Shown: piece by piece, positions 24,393-36,329 of the stretch
Position numbering within the stretch: position 1 is the first letter of the stretch
How the letters are laid out: each line of letters begins with the position of its first letter
NCBI GenBank assembly: GCA_946894095.1
Contig: OX335644.1
Span: 8,165,595 to 8,229,594 of the forward strand
Direction: 5' to 3'
Length of the DNA: 64,000 nt
Source of the DNA: Incurvaria masculella
Taxonomy: Eukaryota > Arthropoda > Insecta > Lepidoptera > Incurvariidae
Translations under genes and position numbers: made by a program
Notes under the pieces: generated by a model
The model's input: the letters and a program-made list of their open reading frames with translations, nothing else
Told to the model about the DNA's origin: nothing
The model's database searches: none

Positions 24393-24425
24393 GGATAAAA
24401 GGACAGCAGTGGTCAGTGCACAGTT
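24393..24425 (+). promoter_or_regulatory. Possible TATA/initiator core promoter
   Basis: GGATAAAAGG is followed 18-28 bases later by GGTCAGTGCACAGTTGTG, giving TCAGT and ACAGTT initiator-like sequences at usual spacings. A SINE begins about 55 bp downstream and no coding exon was recognised, so function is unproven. Confidence 0.25.
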
Positions 24426-24480
24426 GTGTCCTGCACCCGCTCACCCACACCTCCTATGAGTACCTGACTATGTACATACT

Positions 24481-24893
24481 GTTTTTTTTTTATGCGACCT
24501 GACATGGATGGCTAATACCACACAACTACCGTTATGATATTAGCCCAATACACCACATTCCCGAAGGAATTTGGTGCCATGTCAGGACCTTCCCTTTATG
24601 AGCACGGCTACATTGAACTGGATGGAAAACATGGACAATTTTTCATTGCCGCTTCGACCATCTTTTCATCCAATGTGATGGTACCAACCCGGGCGGGCTT
24701 AAACCCTACCACCTAGTAGGGGAAGGGGACCTACAGTTTTACATGGATTCCGAACCATGGAGCAGCTCGCATTCGTGACGAAATGCACTTATCGAACTCG
24801 GAAAGAGAAAGGCAGTGGTGCATGTCGGTATTGAACCCAGGCCTCTGGTACGCTAGGCCAGTCCCCGCGCCACTAGGCTACGAGCCGCTCAAA
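24481..24893 (-). mobile_element. Full-length SINE, family S, tRNA-derived head
   Basis: Read on the minus strand: a head with A box TAGCCTAGTGGCGCGG (24865-24880) and B box GGGTTCAATACC (24827-24838), the internal promoter of tRNA-derived SINEs; then a body with GAGCTGCTCCATGGTTCGG, TGTAAAACTGTAGGTCCCC, GAAGCGGCAATGAAAAATTG and GTATTGGGCTAATATCATAA; then a CATAAAAAAAAAAC tail. SINEs are short elements transcribed by RNA polymerase III and moved by a partner LINE. Other copies in the window have a different, 5S-like head on the same body. Confidence 0.8.
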
Positions 24894-24952
24894 TATGTAT
24901 GACCTGATGATACCCCGGGACACAAAGGAACTTTGTGTTATTTATTTATTTA

Positions 24953-25515
24953 GTCTTAGTGTTATTTTTGACCGACACCTCACATTTAATCCGCATATCC
25001 GAGTCTTGACAAAAATACCAACTCGTTCTGCATAATGAGAATGATTTTGTGGATTCGACTGCAATAAAGCTACACTTCTTTATCTGAACTCGAAGCTGGT
25101 AGTCTGCTCTCCGCATGAAGATCTTTATATCCTCATGCTGGAGAAGACTCAAAAACGATTCTTGCGATTTTTATACTATAAATTATCATGAATTATCCTT
25201 ACCTTTACCAACAGAATTTTTTGCTCGGAATGCTAGGGTTCAACCTTGTTGAACTTCGGAGGTCCAGAGCACTGATGCTACTTGTTAAGAAAGTTCTGAT
25301 GGGAAGCGTGGACTCTCCAGCCGCTTCTAGACCTCATATCAGCACTAAATGCAGTGAGATATATATGTCAATGACCAAATGATTGCGGTGACCGCATCTG
25401 CAACGGGTCACCTGTCTGCCTCGTCCGAAGACTTTTCAATGCAATGCTCTAGCTAGTGCCTGAGTTACCTGAATGCGATGTACTGGTGACGGAAAGAGGG
25501 ATGTTTGAATGAACC
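24953..25515 (+). pseudogene. Broken LINE reverse transcriptase (jockey/CR1-like)
   Basis: Pieces of one non-LTR retrotransposon polymerase follow in order but in different frames. First SVIFDRHLTFNPHI (24955 on), then a frame with LYLNSKLVVCSPHEDLYILM and EKTQKRFLRFLYYK (25075-25185), then YPYLYQQNFLLGMLGFNLVE (25200-25260) and finally RRLFNAML-like sequence to about 25515. These are the familiar thumb and C-terminal motifs of jockey/CR1-type LINEs of insects. Stops and frameshifts separate them, and the endonuclease and catalytic palm are missing, so it is dead. It lies next to a SINE, a frequent arrangement in repeat-rich DNA. Confidence 0.82.
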
Positions 25516-25649
25516 TGCATGAGAATTTTGTAAGTACTAAGCTAATATTTTTTTGTATTTTCCTTATTTTGTGAAACTATACATTTTACCATTTGTATAA
25601 TGTATAATGATAATATAAGGAAATAAAAATCGAAACTAGTTTATATGGG

Positions 25650-25980
25650 GGCGGTGCAGCCACTTTAACATACAATGGTGGTAGCTCCGGCGAGTCAGTT
25701 CACCTGTGAACTCTCTCACTACCGATATTCTCGAGTTCCAACGACACGTAAGAACTTCACAGGACGCTATTGAGTGCAACGGACATTTGATGTTGCGCGT
25801 CCTGAATTCGTAAGCAAACACTAAAGTCAGTCACGCGCGTCACTCGAGTGACTTCGCTTGCGCTACACGAATGAGTTTCGATCGCCACTTGAGTCCTTCC
25901 TTGCTCACTGCGCACGGACGACGCCTGAGAAAAGCTATTTTCGGCGAAAGTTCCAAAGAGACAGACGCGCCATGCCACCG
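25650..25980 (+). repeat. GC-rich repeat, family T
   Basis: GGTAGCTCCGGCGAGTCAGT, GAGTTCCAACGACACGTAAG, GAGTGCAACGGACATT and CGAATGAGTTTCGATCGCCA line up with 47628-48010 in the same order. The right part is GC-rich and holds open minus frames with no domain. The element type is unknown. Confidence 0.55.
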
Positions 25981-26048
25981 CGTCGCGGCGCGGAGCGGCG
26001 GGGACTGGGCGGGCGGGTTACCGTCCCATAATTCCACAACGTGATCAC

Positions 26049-26485
26049 ATAGTCTAGGAAGTGTCATGACAAAAATGGTAACGATAACGTAAATGGCTGA
26101 AACTGGCACATGATAGAGGCCAACCCTCTGATGCTAAATGTGTCGGTCTGCCTGCGCCAAGTGGTTGCGTTACTTATATAAGGCGTTTTAAAAGGTAGTT
26201 ATCGTGACCAAAAAATATATGATTACATAAATGGAAGAAAATAACGAAGGATGAAATTATCATTACATACTTACTCAGCAAAACTCAACAAATCTGTGGT
26301 TGCATTTCGTAGTTATAGGCGATTTAGATTACAGATATAACTTTAGCTATATTTAAGTATTTAAATAAAAAACCAACTGGTTATTGTTGTATAATGAATA
26401 GGTATCAATGTGTCCAGACAATCAGTACATTCATGAGCAGGTATATACCAACATCTATATTGTATAGCCAAGCCAATCTAGCTGG
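26049..26485 (+). mobile_element. MITE, family P, right end truncated
   Basis: Aligns with 50674-51229 from GACAAAAATGGTAACGATAA through AACTTTAGCTATATTTAAG to CCAATCTAGCT, then departs. The long right inverted repeat is lost. Confidence 0.75.
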
Positions 26486-26942
26486 GTTTATTCTACCGTT
26501 TCGTCACGGTGAGTTTGCGATGCTCCTATTGATGTTATCCTTCCCTCCACACCATACATAATCCTGCCCCCTTCGAGGAACTGGTCTTCCCCTGCCCAAC
26601 TTGTGGAAAGGGACTGGGTATAATAGCGGTGCCCTTGATATTTGAGCTATGTTGTATCTATGGTTTCAAGCATCAAGATTATAGGTGTGTCGAGCCGATG
26701 TGATCCCTCCAGCTTTGGTGTAGTTTAATACTCTTAGGAACATTGACGTTCTTTGAATCGCGAAATATCATCAAATATCATAGTGATTATTACAATATTG
26801 TAGCCAGATACTCTGTTCGATTAGAAATGTATTAAAAGCAGGTTTCTAAATACTAGTTCGTTCATTATTTTCCGAAATAAAGCTAAGTCAAGAGATAGTC
26901 TTTGATTATAACCACCGAGAGCTACTCCACCCAATGGTTTGT

Positions 26943-27127
26943 AAAACCGGGCAAGCGCGAGTCGGACTCGCACATAAAGGGTTCCGTACCATCGTACAAG
27001 ATTTAAAACAAAAAAATCTCGTTTTTTGTATGACGGACAGAAAGCCCTGTGACGGACGGACGGACGGACAGCGGAGGCTTAGTGATAGGGTTCCGTTGGC
27101 ACCCTTTGGGTTCGGAACCCTTAAAAT
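26943..27127 (+). mobile_element. GACG-microsatellite interspersed repeat, copy 3 (internally deleted)
   Basis: Has the palindromic start GCGCGAGTCGGACTCGCAC and the terminal GGTTCCGT...GGTTCGGAACCCTT, but the AT-rich middle is gone and only about four GACG units remain. Confidence 0.75.
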
Positions 27128-28585
27128 CACCTTACTATTGCATGTAAACTTAAAAGAGGGTGTGAAATACGTACACATATTTTTTTAATCCTCAAGCAAT
27201 ACGCGAGGCAATACGCCGCGCGTTAATCGATTTAAGTGCTAAACAATTCACGATTTATGTTGATAAGACGTAGACGAAGCTGACGCCACATATCCGCACG
27301 GAAAATAAAGAAACACGATCCATATGCGCAGGTGGAAGCTTTGTGACAAAGGTTTTAGGTCAATCGATAGCAATTAACATTTTACAAGGAGATCGAAGTT
27401 TAATGGACCCCATACATTATTCAACGGACTTCCAGAGCTCATTTGACTGTCGGAGCGGCCAAGTGGCTCCCGTCGACCGAATCCGAACTAGTTTAAATTG
27501 TATCGATTCGATTGACTTTGGCTTAGCACATAAGGGGATAGGTAACAAGTAAACGTGTCCAATACATGCTTGTAATTTAAATATAAGAGAGGACTTAGTA
27601 GTCTTGGACACGCTGAAACCTGAGCTTCCTGACTGAAAATCTGAAGGCGAGGAGTGTGCGTGTCGTAAAGTACTCTAGCTATGTTCAGGAAAGCTGATTC
27701 GCGAAAAGAGATAACTAAAATAATTTGATAATAAATTTGATTATTATTAAAATAAGACATCATTTGGCGTTGCCACCCTTTCTACCCTTACGTAGACGGA
27801 GACAAAGGAAAGAACTAGAATATTAAAAATGTGCACAATATTGTTTAACAGACAGTGCGTGGAGTGTTTCAAAGATGAATGAAGGCTGTGATTCCGGAGC
27901 TGCCTTATCAACCCTACGTCGTCACATGATTTCTTCAGGAATACATACGGTCACAGTCTAAGTACGTCGCTGCCTCTTTCGAGTTGCACAAGTATGCGTC
28001 CGACGCAAGACGCTAGCAGGTGTCCATGAATCTTTGACAGAATTTATGGCTGTCAACCATGAATCTAAGACTGTCAACGTTTCTACAAGCCTTAATTAAG
28101 GAAATAAAATTATAGGAAAAAAAGGAAATTAATGCAATGCTGTTATAACTCACGAAAAATGTAATGAAATATTTCTAACATTATAATGAATGTACAACAA
28201 CTGTACAAATCTATCGATAAATAACGGGTTGCGGCGCACATCCAGTTAAGAGTACGAGGAAGGAAGTTACCAGTCCGTGAGCTGCATTACGTACGCCTTA
28301 CGAGTGCCTCGCCTTCCTTACGTCAACGCAGACGCAACTTCAGACCGCTACGCGTCTGGTGAGGCATCAAGGGCCCAGTGACTCGCTGGAAAGCCCAACT
28401 TTATTGTAGAGAACCGTTAAATTGTTGCAGTTTATTGTGTTAACGTTCATACGTATTGGTCCCACAGAAACTCAGGACCCATTTTAGTGTGTAATAAATT
28501 TGGTACCATATATCTGTGGGTGTGTTGGTGGCGAGAGTGTACAATTACGTTAAAAGATGATAAAGCGAATTACTATATATTTTCT
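27128..28585. other. No recognised gene
   Basis: Overlapping short frames on both strands (27343-27763) lack domain or splice support. Confidence 0.4.
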
Positions 28586-28742
28586 AATTTAACTGGACAT
28601 GGATGGCTAATACCACAAGTCATGATATTAACTCAACAAACCGCATTCCCGAAGGAATTTGGTGCCATGCCAGGACTTCCCCTTAATAACCACGGCTACA
28701 TTGAATTAGATGGAAAACACGGACAATTTTCCATAGGCACAC
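28586..28742 (-). mobile_element. SINE 3-prime half, family S
   Basis: CTGGACATGGATGGCTAATA, CCCGAAGGAATTTGGTGCCA and GGCTACATTGAATTAGATGG match family S. It ends 15 bp before a perfect hairpin. Confidence 0.7.
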
Positions 28743-28756
28743 TAGACTTAACCTAG

Positions 28757-28807
28757 CCTAATCAGATCAAACCCAACGGCCTGTCCGTTGGGTTTGATCT
28801 GATTAGG
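28757..28807. repeat. Perfect hairpin, 23-bp arms
   Basis: The left arm 28757-28779 starts CCTAATCAGATCAAACCC and the right arm 28785-28807 is its exact complement; the loop is CCTGT. Confidence 0.95.
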
Positions 28808-30074
28808 ATCCCTCAAAAAATTCAATGGTTCTCTTCTAATTATTTCGTACTATTACAGGTTTCGAACCTTGTGATTTATGGATGTTACAACTTCTTTATG
28901 ACAGCTATAATAACTAATAAAAAATAATGGCACACAAAATTTAAGTAAGAATTACAGCATGCTCATTTTCTTAAATGGTAATCGTATCACTACAGTGATT
29001 GATTTATCTAAAAGTTCTGCGCTTCGAATGCGCCTAGGATTGGCACCGCACCATAGAAAGTAGGGTGACCGCGTTGCACCTAGTCCGCTCAGTCTTCGAG
29101 TAAGCTACCTCTCCCATGTAGCGCAGGAACTACCGGCATTTGGCTGCTGGAGGTGAAACGTTGAAGGCAGAGGCACCTGATAATGACTTCACTCAAAGTA
29201 GATATTTTTTTCATTGTTGCTTTCGATTTACAGTAAAACTGATAGCCTCCGACAACTCGGATGGGCTTACCACAGTAGATAGAAGTTATATACATATATG
29301 TTACAGTAATACCTATTATATCATAAGGTCAGTAAAAGTTTTATTTTAGTACAAAAATAATAACTTTACGAATAATTTTAAAACGTTTCGATCACTCATA
29401 GTTAACCGAATCTAGCCTAACGTTCCTAATCAAACTCTCTATCAAACCTCACTATCTAGTTATCTAATCTTCCCTTACCTATCCTAACCTAACCGAACTA
29501 TGTATGTCCAGTGAAAGTCTGGCGAAATCACAATACAAGAAATCGTAAAATTATAGTTCTGCTGATAAAACGTTAATTTAACTGATCTTATAATAGTATG
29601 CGGTGAAGAAACGAAGAAAGCTTTAACCATCACAGTTGTAAATAGGTATCTACATGATATTAGATACCATATATGGGTGTCGTAACGTACAGTACATTAA
29701 TTTCGCCAGCGTAAACCTGATGTTTTTCCGTGTGTAGTTACATGTATATCTAAACAAAGACTACTGAAGATTACTGAGAAAATGACTGATAAATTGATTT
29801 GCACTCTACTCGAAAGCTATTAGCAGAGCAAGCAAGACAAATATTATCATCATAACAGGAGATTGTATTTCATTGTTTGTTTCAGGTTTCTTGCAATCAT
29901 CGATTGAAAACAAGCTACGAACATTATAACATCGTGACTATCGATACAACAAGAGTAAATTATGAGACTTTTATGTCAGCACTGCTTCCCTGCTACAGCG
30001 GTTATCCAACGTCTAATAGTGAAAACCCGTGGCGAAAATCATGTTTAACACAACTATTTCACAACTGCACCAAA
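28808..30074. other. No recognised feature
   Basis: AT-rich. A CTAACC-rich stretch near 29430-29500 is low complexity. 30246-31119 also shows nothing. Confidence 0.4.
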
Positions 30075-30245
30075 TTTTTAGGGTTCCGTACCCAAAGGGT
30101 GTCAACGGAACTGGAACAAATAGGTAAAATAAAAAATAAAAAAAATTAAAGGGGGCGCCCCATACACGAAACGTGTTTTTTTGTGTTAAATATTTTACGA
30201 AAGTACGGAACCCTTCGTGTGCGAGTCCGACTCGCACTTTTTTTT
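30075..30245 (-). mobile_element. GACG-type repeat, copy 4 (microsatellite lost)
   Basis: Minus-strand copy with AGTGCGAGTCGGACTCGCAC at its start and GGTACGGAACCCTA at its end. The GACG run and AGCTGCCTACC block are deleted. Confidence 0.75.
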
Positions 30246-31119
30246 AAAAACTACTCCAATTAAAAGATTTCATGTTATAAATACATGCATTCCTAACATC
30301 TGCAAATCTTATCGATTGAGAAATTAACCCAGCAAACAATTTATAATTTTCTAAGCCCATTAACAACGTTTCAAATGTTAACGTGCAGGTCAAGTTGTGG
30401 GGGTCGGTCAGGTTTTATAAAACACTGGCCCCCGACAAGTAGCGGGAGGCATACGTTAGCGTGCTATGAAAATGGCGTGATAAATTTAATGGTGGTGCTA
30501 CACTACGGCTAGGTTTGTCAAACTGACATAATCACCACCCGCCTCCGCCGTGGTGTCAGGGTTTGCCAAGAATTTGTTTGACAAAGTAGAAACAGAGAGT
30601 GCTAATACAGAACGATAACTTTCCCTCCTGTGCGTCCAGTCAGTGCGTAGTGTAACGCACTCACAATGTGTTATATTACTGAATTCGTCAAATGTGTCGT
30701 ATATTGTGCATTTTTCGTGTAATTCATTGAAATGTTGTTAAGAATTCTTTTAAAATTAATTATTAAGTAAAATGTCTAATAATTGCCAAGTCGACAAAAT
30801 AATCTTCAATCTAATAAAATAATATAAAATAGAATGAAACGTGAACAGAGGTTATTTACATCCTTTTAAAAAGAAAAATGAAGAGTCACCGTGGCATTAA
30901 AATGTTCGGACGGAGTAATTATAGGTGGGAGTTGAAAAATGTTTGTTATAAGTTGTTGTATTATTATGATACTTTTGGAAAGAGGTAAATGTAGACTATA
31001 ATATGGTGTATATAAGGTGTTAATTTACGTAAACATTTCAGCATAAGAAAATATGTTTGCTGATAAACAAAATTTACATCAAATCAACTTGAAAATATAC
31101 ATCAAATCAACATGTTATC

Positions 31120-31669
31120 TTAAGGTGGCCCAACCCGGCGGGACTAACTCAATCGCGGGCACGGTACAAAACCGTGCTGTTGCGCTCTGGGACATTCTCT
31201 GTTTCAAAGAAAAAGACAGGCTCCGTGATGAGGAAGATGCAACATGTCCACAAAAAAGACAATGCGCATAGTCTATGATTTGGTAAGATTTACGAAAATT
31301 GTAATTACAAAATGACTTATAGCTAAAAGTAAACCACGACCGCTGTAATAAAAAATCTAACAAAAAGCACATAGATTATAAATCTTGATTAAATAAGCTA
31401 TGTCTGATGACTAATCTTTTTAAAATGTTCTTACTTTATCATTGCGTAATCTACCTCCAAAGCTATTGTATAAAACGCGCGAACAATCCGAACTTTCGGA
31501 CCTTACAACTTAGAAACCAAACACAATTTTACAATGCCAACGGTCATCAGACATCTAGTTCGATCAAATAAAGCAATTTTGAGCAAAATTAGGGATCTCT
31601 TACAAGTAATATGTGCGTGATCTTCTTTCCCCGTTTGTATAGGGAGTTGAGCGAGATGGCCCACCTTAA
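31120..31669 (+). mobile_element. TTAA-flanked element, family Q, complete
   Basis: About 550 bp from TTAAGGTGGCCCAACCCGGC to GGCCCACCTTAA, with short inverted ends (about 10 bp) next to TTAA. It contains GGGCACGGTACAAAACCGTG and no good frame. A second, inverted and truncated copy is at 60136-60598. Confidence 0.72.
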
Positions 31670-33405
31670 GGGCTGCGTAACAGGCTCGGCCATCGTTCCA
31701 TCAACAGAAGTTTTCCGAATCCTATCAGCCAACAGTGTTGCAATATTGGACCAATTTGGGCCGCAATGGAGTTGCGCTGTAAAGTAACGTATGTTCCTGA
31801 CCGGATGTACGGAGTATTCACACGAACTGAAAACATGGGACTGAGGTCACGATACGGTCAGTTCAAGGTCAGGTGTGGCGGCCTAGGAAAAGAGTTATGG
31901 CCGACGTTTTATTAGGTTATTTACGACACAACGAAATTTATTTATTTCAAACACAAAATCACACGCTACGAACGTTTACGTAACTACGTATACACGTTGT
32001 AATGTACATATGAAGTTTGTATACGGGTTAAATTTTCATGTAAATATGTACTACATTAATTTACAAGCCTTTTCACATAATTTTCACCATCACGCCGTTG
32101 ACTGGTGAAGTGGACACAGATATAATTTATCGTATGTTTATAAAATGTTCTGAATCTGTGTTTATTTTTATAATATATCATGACTTGAAGGCTAGTAAGC
32201 TTCTCAAATCTAACATCGGTCGCATCTCTTAGCGAAGAAGTTTCAAAAAGAGTTACTACGAAACTACAGACATTTTCAAGATGTGCCACCCGCGGGCGGT
32301 ATAGGAGTAAATGCCCAAAGTTCACAAGAATGTAACGGACTAAGACACTTTAAGTACTTTATTATCTGCGAGTTGAGAAACTTTTCAGCGTGGGCAATAA
32401 AACTTTCAGAATGTTTTAAGGCTGTGAAATCAATCAAGCAGGCCTGTCTCCATTTTCCTCCATATTTTATTTTGTATGGTACATACACTCGTAGAACAAC
32501 TTTATTGAAGTATTCAATATGGATTTAAGAAAATGTAGGCCCGTATTGAAAATAATTTGAAAACCACTGTCCCGATTAAGTTGATTTCCATAGCTGGATT
32601 TTCAAGTTATTTTTTTTTTTCAATGTAGGTATCCTGTGCCCAACCACAAATAAACCATGTTCTATGTAGGATATGTTTTATTCAGTAAGTTTACTTTATA
32701 AAGTAAAACTTTATAACTTTACTTATCTGCAAACACAGATATTTATTGTCTAATGTTAGATATACAAAATATAGCAAGTCGCCTATGTTTGGTGAACTAT
32801 GTAAACCAATAACGGGTCACGAGCACCACCCAATAAAGGGGCGGATATGGACCATGTACTTCCATTAAAATAAACAGAACAAGGTAAAATTTTTACTTCT
32901 CCTCAATTTAAAAATGTAGGTACGGGAGACAATAATTGTCTAATGAATTGAGTTAAATAAGAAATGCAGTTTTATGTCAGCATGTTATATTCACTTTTCG
33001 GGTAACCTTGCAAACCATCCGGCACATAACACCAATGTACGCAACCGCGCTCGGTCGAAACCCCTTTTTCTTCAAAGCGCCGAAGCGTTTTATCGTCGTT
33101 TAGTTCGTTTAGTTGGGCGACCTGAATGTAGAATGTGGGTCAGGAGAGACAGGAGGGGACGGGGCGGACGACGTTTAGGCTTTTTGGGACAAAGTTTAAT
33201 GGGGGTCGCTCGCTTCTGTCCTGTCGCCCTTTAAAGACGAGCCAGGACGGTATGAGAAATTAGTCGCCTCGTCACTACGACGCGATGCACTGAGGCCATC
33301 GAGTTGCATTCATACGTGGATCAATGACGCAAATAAACCATGGGGGAGGTTAAAAATATTAAGAGTTCAACTAATATTTTAAATGTATAGTAAAATCACC
33401 CGATA
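31670..33405. other. No recognised gene
   Basis: A GC-richer patch at about 33030-33310 carries an 86-codon frame with an arginine/glycine-rich end that I do not trust. The rest is AT-rich. Confidence 0.4.
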
Positions 33406-33465
33406 GTGGCGTAGCTAAATGGTTTAGTACCCAGGGTATCTGTAGCTTGATCCCCACATATTTAA
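33406..33465 (+). repeat. tRNA-like degenerate segment
   Basis: TAGTGGCGTAGCTAAATGG resembles a tRNA A box and AGCTTGATCCCCAC a weak B box 30 bases on. Stems do not pair, so it is a tRNA-derived relic at best. Confidence 0.25.
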
Positions 33466-33509
33466 TTGATTAATAAAGTAGGTTTAAATATATAGACCGA
33501 TCAAATCAT

Positions 33510-33550
33510 CAGATCCGTTTCAATATATCAAATATATTGAAACGGATCTG
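33510..33550. repeat. Perfect hairpin, 19-bp arms
   Basis: CAGATCCGTTTCAATATAT and its exact complement flank a 3-base loop. Confidence 0.95.
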
Positions 33551-35612
33551 TCCATATCAAATATGTATAAATCCGTATCAAACAGTCTACAATGACCCCC
33601 TTTTACCCCACGTCCTTAGGATATTGTTAATATCAAATATATTCGTGTTTTCCGTCCATTTCAATACAGTGGTGCTCAAACAAATGGATGGTGTTGCATA
33701 AAAAGTAGTTTCAATTGACACATATTGCTATGATACAACGTCTTTCTAGCAGACCAGTCATACGCATTGCCGAGTTCTGAAGCAGTAAAGCCGGGCCCGG
33801 GCCTCGAAACAACACATTTTCGTGGTCTAGGTAAGTCTACTCAGAGAAAAACTATAATTAAACAATATCAAAGAAAAAACATATTAACAAACCCGGCAAA
33901 GTTTTTATCGATACTTCCTAAAAATGTTTGACGAATCTGAATGTTTTTCTTTTGGAAATGAAAAGGTGGGTCAAGTTTTGAGACCCACGGCTGCACAGCT
34001 GCTCTCCTCTAGTCGCTATTTGGATAAATGTTAATTCGATTGGATATTGCGATAGTGCGTATGATGAGGCACGGAGAGTAGGACTCCTTGTTTTTTTGGC
34101 GACCAATTTGTCAACACCGTCTATTGAGATGCTTGACTAGCTTCTATGCATCTGCTTGTTGCGTTTGATGGCATTTAAGACATGGCAAGAGACCCCTACG
34201 GTCGCTACAATCTAATGAAGGAAATAAAAATGTTACTTCAGAGGCGCGAAAGGGTCACCTGAGTGTTCTCCACCACACGGCGATGTGATAACTACACTAC
34301 TACCCTTGGTGACCGTCAGCAAGGCCTAAGCGTTACACGCTACCAACAAATGCTATCAGTGCCCCGAGTGGTCCCCAGAACAGTCCCCAGGGTGTATGTC
34401 GTTCGACCCACCCACCACTCAACCTTTCGGCAGGCGCGTCGCACGCGATGGCCACATTTGAATGCCTGCACGTACTCGGTTATGGTTATACATTACGAAA
34501 ACCACCCGCTGTTTACACGACACGCTTTCCGCGCTGGTTTATCTCGTGCCTCTATTTATATATGTCCGGGAAAATCAGCGCAACTCTAGTCCGGTCGTCG
34601 CGTCGTGACGAAATATTTGGGGCTCATCGTAGTTGATCGTAAAACTTCTTAACGACTTCCATTGCTTTCATCTTTTCATTTCGCCCGAAACTTCGCCAAA
34701 GTTGCATATTTAAGGTTTTACAAATAGCACTTGCAGGTGGGCGGATCCTTTTGGTTCCTTTTGGCTTCACCCGACTACTGGTAAAAAATATTTCAAACAA
34801 TTAACAATTCATTTTTTTTCTTATTTTATGAAATGAAATGAATAAAACATTCTGAAGAAAATTCAGAAATAAATTATTTCAGACTTTTTCTACGAAATGT
34901 AGAAAACATACAATGGATTACGGTTTGCCACTGAAACTAAATATTCTTTGTCTTTTTGGGTAGTCTATTTATGACATTTCAATTCAATTGTCAAATGGAG
35001 CATATAATTTTATTTTAAGAACAGCATTGTTGTCGAGAATAAGATATATTTTCAACGACAGTGTTGTTTACTTTTACGAGTGTAGGTTTGGTTCGCAAAG
35101 GGTAAAGATACAAGATTTAATACCGAGCTGCATTGTTTGACATTGGCCCATCGATATATCAATGCATTGCACTAAATGCCATATTCGATTACCTGCCATA
35201 AAACGTATCTATTTTTTTTTCTAGGCGGAATGTGCCAACATTTATTTCACCCCATAAATCACTTCTCGACCCACAGCATTGATACCCGATCATTTAACTT
35301 TCACGAAGTAAAATTAAAGGACTTGATAAGAAGCCAAGAAAGGGGGTTTAGAGTGCGGCCATAAGACTCGTTACCAGAGTTAGCAATACATTAGGGATGT
35401 TCTAAACAAATTCGAGTGAATCTAAATTACCAGCATAAAACATGCAATTGAAACGACGTGTGTCCTGGTCTGTCCCAATATGGATGGCTAACTCAACGGA
35501 TGCAAACCGGTACGACCTCGACGCGACGACGGTAACAGAATATGGACAGAGCTGGTAGCTGGAGCCGGAGTCTGGCTAGAGTTACAACTACTTGACAAGA
35601 CCACTGCGTCTT
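33551..35612. other. No recognised gene
   Basis: TATTTATATATG at about 34555 followed by a GC-rich stretch could be a weak promoter; the 108-codon frame there (34263-34589) has no domain. Confidence 0.35.
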
Positions 35613-35657
35613 GATATAACCATGGAGGTGAGGAAATTACACCTCAATGGATATAAT
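35613..35657. mobile_element. 29-bp micro-palindrome with 8-bp target duplication
   Basis: The core 35621-35649 begins CATGGAGGTGAGGAAATTAC and ends ACACCTCAATG. Flanks are GATATAAC (35613-35620) and GATATAAT (35650-35657), 7 of 8 identical. It shares its first 16 bases with the palindrome at 18211. Confidence 0.7.
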
Positions 35658-35849
35658 ATGTTAATTTACTAAAAAAATCTTAAAAAAACATTTAGTACTA
35701 ATTAATACATTGTATTTTGCTCCCGAAAATACTATTATTATATAATTTTAAAATTGAGAAAAAAAATCGTGTTAAGAGTAAGATGGATTCCCATTGAAAT
35801 TAAATCCAAATATTAAAGAGGAAGGTATAGGCTGATACCAACATACCAG

Positions 35850-36040
35850 TGTTGAATACGGAAAACAAAAGTTTTCATAACGCCTATCTAGGAAAAATTT
35901 GGAATCAAGTTTAGTTTAATGGAGTTGTTAGTAGTTCTGGCAGTGACGGGAGTTGGCGCTGGTAGAAATGAACCAGCGAAAAAAAGCAGTTTTCGGCAAG
36001 TTTTGTATGTTGCATGACGTTAGCTTAGGATTTGGTATAG
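35850..36040 (+). mobile_element. LINE 3-prime end, related to 11955-12330
   Basis: Shares AGTTCTGGCAGTGACGGGAG, the ACCAGCGAAAA and AGCAGTTTTC blocks and upstream pieces (TGTTGAATA; GGAATCAAG against GGAATTAAG) with the LINE tail in the tandem duplication. The coding part between these blocks is missing here, so this is an internally deleted copy. Confidence 0.6.
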
Positions 36041-36329
36041 GTTAGGATTAACCACACTACCGAGTGAGTAAGGAAGTTGACGGAACTCACACAGCACAAT
36101 TAATTGATATTGTGATTACCACGATACTAATATCATGGATTAAAGACGAAGGCCGATTTTTCAATAGTCAGATAGTACTTAACCATCTGATAACACAAAC
36201 ACGCCACTGAATACTGCCAAAGTGTTAAACCCGCACGTAAGATGGATGTAAAATACAATTAGGCGAACTGCATTTCTTCCCGGATATGTCGTAAGAAACG
36301 ACTAAGGGATTCGTCGGTCGTGGTTCGTG

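Noticed and set aside
28757..28807. microRNA precursor
   Set aside because: The stem is perfect and short with a 5-base loop; animal pre-miRNAs are usually imperfect and longer. Known insect miRNAs I looked for by eye were not found.
34263..34589. 108-codon plus frame
   Set aside because: No domain or homology recognised; residues reflect local GC content.
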